The notes under the pieces: model-generated | Database searches by the model: none | What the model saw: only the letters and a program-made list of their open reading frames with translations | Told to the model about the DNA's origin: nothing | Made by a program: the position numbers and the translations under genes | Shown: in pieces, positions 11,440-12,929 of the stretch | How the letters are laid out: each line of letters opens with the position of its first letter | Numbering within the stretch: position 1 is the stretch's first letter | Source of the DNA: Blautia sp. | GTDB lineage: Bacteria; Bacillota; Clostridia; Lachnospirales; Lachnospiraceae | NCBI GenBank assembly: GCA_017420455.1 | Contig: JAFOJB010000290.1 | Location: 1-12,929, forward strand | Length of the DNA: 12,929 nt | Direction of reading: 5' to 3'

Positions 11440-12249
11440 GTGGAAATCCAGCTTTGGCGAAATATACTTTGTCCCTATGAACTGGCGGTAAAGGAACTGG
11501 TGCTGAAATTCGAACATATGATAGAGGAGCACAGGCAGAATGACATGTACTCCCCCATAGAACAGGTCAGCGGCAGAGTGAAAAGCGTCTACAGTATCCT
11601 GGAAAAGATGCAGAGAAAGAACATCCCCATGAACCGTATGGAGGAGGATGTGGAGGATATCGCGGGCGTGCGCATTATCTGCCAGTTCGAAGAGGATATA
11701 GAAACCGTGGCGTCCATCATTCAGAACCGGGACGACATGGAGATCAAAAGCGAAAAAGACTACCTGAAGCATATCAAACAGAGCGGATATCGCAGTTATC
11801 ATCTGATCATCTATTACACGGTACAGACTCTTGACGGCCCCAGAAAGCTGCAGGCAGAGATTCAGATCCGCACCATGGCCATGAATTTCTGGGCCACCAT
11901 CGAGCATTCCCTGCAGTATAAGTACAAGGGAGACATGCCTCCCCATGTGGCCGAGCGTCTGACCAGATCGGCGGATGCCATCATCTCTCTGGACAGGGAA
12001 ATGTCCTCCGTGCGGAACGAGATCATCGATGCCCAGAATTACTCTCTGATGCAGGCAAATATCGTGAAGGATATCCTGCTTTCCATCGAGAATCTTTACC
12101 GTGTCTCCAACCAGCGGGAGGTCATGAAGATCCAGGATGAATTCCTCCGGGTATTCAATACCAAGGACATTCAGCAGCTGGAGCGCTTCCACCGGCAGCT
12201 GGACATCATTGCCGAGGGCTACCGCGCCCAGTCGGTAGAGGCCATGTAA
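11440..12249 (+). CDS. Small alarmone synthetase, RelQ/YjbM-like (GTP pyrophosphokinase)
   Basis: This protein makes (p)ppGpp from ATP and GDP/GTP. The 269-residue product carries the RelA/SpoT synthetase domain: EDIAGVRIICQF (72-83, D73 as metal ligand), SGYRSYHLII (115-124) and EIQIRTMAMNFWATIEHSL (140-158, with E140 and H156). The HD hydrolase domain and the regulatory TGS/ACT domains of long RelA/SpoT enzymes are absent, so it is a synthetase-only small form. It is somewhat longer than Bacillus YjbM (about 210) because of a helical C-terminus rich in charged residues. The start is GTG 11440 with AAGGAAGGGA at 11424-11433. A long Rel enzyme would be expected elsewhere for hydrolysis. It is the second gene of a likely pepD transcript and ends against the next gene. 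Confidence 0.93.
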   Translation: MEIQLWRNILCPYELAVKELVLKFEHMIEEHRQNDMYSPIEQVSGRVKSVYSILEKMQRKNIPMNRMEEDVEDIAGVRIICQFEEDIETVASIIQNRDDMEIKSEKDYLKHIKQSGYRSYHLIIYYTVQTLDGPRKLQAEIQIRTMAMNFWATIEHSLQYKYKGDMPPHVAERLTRSADAIISLDREMSSVRNEIIDAQNYSLMQANIVKDILLSIENLYRVSNQREVMKIQDEFLRVFNTKDIQQLERFHRQLDIIAEGYRAQSVEAM

Positions 12250-12929
12250 ATGGAGAACGCCATGAAAAGAATTTCTCCCGCCGCGGAAAAGGAAAGAACC
12301 GGGAGACAGAATGCCTCCGGGGAAGAGGAACGCCGGTTTCTGCCGGTATCCCGCGAAGATATGGAAGCACGGGGCTGGGCCAGCGTGGATTTTGTCTATG
12401 TATCCGGCGACGCCTACGTGGACCATTCCTCCTTCGGCGCGGCGATCATCACACGCATTCTGGAACGGAACGGCTTCCGGGTGGGCGTCATTGCCCAGCC
12501 GGACTGGAAATCGGAGGACAGTATCCGTGTTTTCGGACGGCCGGAGCTTGGTTTCCTTGTGAGCGCCGGCAACATGGATTCCATGGTGAATCATTACACC
12601 GTTTCCAGAAAACCCCGCAGCAGGGATGCCTATTCTCCCGGCGGAGAAGCGCATTGCCGGCCGGACCGGGCCTGTATTGTCTACGGAAACCTGATCCGGC
12701 GCGTCTACAAGGATGTGCCGGTCATTCTTGGGGGGATCGAGGCCAGCCTCCGGCGCCTTTCCCATTATGATTACTGGGAGAATAAGGTGCGGCGGAGTAT
12801 TCTGCTGGACAGCGGAGCAGACCTGGTTTCCTACGGAATGGGAGAGCATTCCATTGTGGAAATAGCCCAGGCGCTGCAGGCCGGCCTTCCGGTATCGGAG
12901 CTTACCTTTATCCGTGGCACGGTCTACCA
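12250..12929 (+). CDS. ygiQ: YgiQ family radical SAM protein, N-terminal part
   Basis: The frame is open from ATG 12250 to the window end (226 complete codons). FLPVSREDMEARGW (30-43), DFVYVSGDAYVDHSSFGAAI (47-66), FLVSAGNMDSMVNHYT (102-117) and VILGGIEASLRRLSHYDYW (158-176) are family hallmarks of YgiQ (UPF0313). The radical SAM Cys triad lies further downstream and is out of view, so completeness cannot be judged. The substrate is unknown. The start is ATG 12250, next to the stop of the alarmone synthase gene, with AGAGG at 12237-12241; ATG 12262 with GGAG at 12253-12256 is an equally good alternative. The first 25 residues are variable and charged. It belongs to the same run of genes as pepD and the synthetase. 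Confidence 0.92.
   Translation, partial: MENAMKRISPAAEKERTGRQNASGEEERRFLPVSREDMEARGWASVDFVYVSGDAYVDHSSFGAAIITRILERNGFRVGVIAQPDWKSEDSIRVFGRPELGFLVSAGNMDSMVNHYTVSRKPRSRDAYSPGGEAHCRPDRACIVYGNLIRRVYKDVPVILGGIEASLRRLSHYDYWENKVRRSILLDSGADLVSYGMGEHSIVEIAQALQAGLPVSELTFIRGTVY

Noticed and set aside
9988..12849. A minus-strand open frame of 953 codons opposite pepD, the alarmone synthase and ygiQ
   Set aside because: It is exactly antisense to three recognised genes, its product is His/Gly/Leu-rich without any family resemblance, and no ribosome binding site was seen at its start. It results from the codon bias of the plus-strand genes.

Overview
The window looks like a stretch of core chromosome from a Gram-positive, spore-forming Clostridia, most likely Lachnospiraceae. 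The reasons are the order rpmB, Asp23-family, fakA, recG (the Bacillus/Clostridia order), a GerW/YtfJ sporulation gene beside a DUF2953 gene, a DUF6465-type Lys/Ala-rich protein, and strong AGGAGG ribosome binding sites. No phage, insertion sequence, CRISPR array, tRNA or rRNA was seen.

Layout. Positions 2-1428 hold the 3' part of a DUF2953 gene followed at once by gerW/ytfJ, then a terminator. Positions 1487-1663 contain an imperfect hairpin and the terminator of the convergent rpmB (1664-1864, minus strand). Divergent promoters lie between 1903 and 1990. The rightward promoter precedes a stretch of about 190 nt that folds into a long closed stem with inner hairpins. I call it a structured non-coding RNA, possibly raiA-motif or 6S, family unproven. 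From 2396 on everything is on the plus strand: Asp23-family, fakA, recG, a DUF6465 protein, a methylglyoxal-synthase-like protein with altered active-site residues, rsmD, coaD, a coiled-coil protein, pepD, a synthetase-only (p)ppGpp synthase, and the 5' part of a YgiQ-type radical SAM gene that runs off the end.

The genes are mostly housekeeping: ribosome (L28, RsmD), fatty-acid activation (FakA), fork repair (RecG), CoA synthesis (CoaD), dipeptide breakdown (PepD) and stringent response (alarmone synthase). MgsA-like/rsmD overlap by 4 nt, and pepD, alarmone synthase and ygiQ are nearly contiguous, so these are probably short operons. Terminators after ytfJ, fakA, the DUF6465 gene and the coiled-coil gene divide the rightward genes into units.

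Four observations deserve attention. The first is the structured RNA at 1997-2190, with mutually exclusive pairings and an inverted repeat in its promoter. The second is the methylglyoxal-synthase-like protein, which lacks three residues of the classical active site. The third is a recurring pattern of short tandem duplications (10, 14, 17-18 and 19 nt units) just upstream of ribosome binding sites, plus a 24-nt x5 array inside the DUF2953 gene. The fourth is a 398-nt leader before the DUF6465 gene with its own promoter and repeats.
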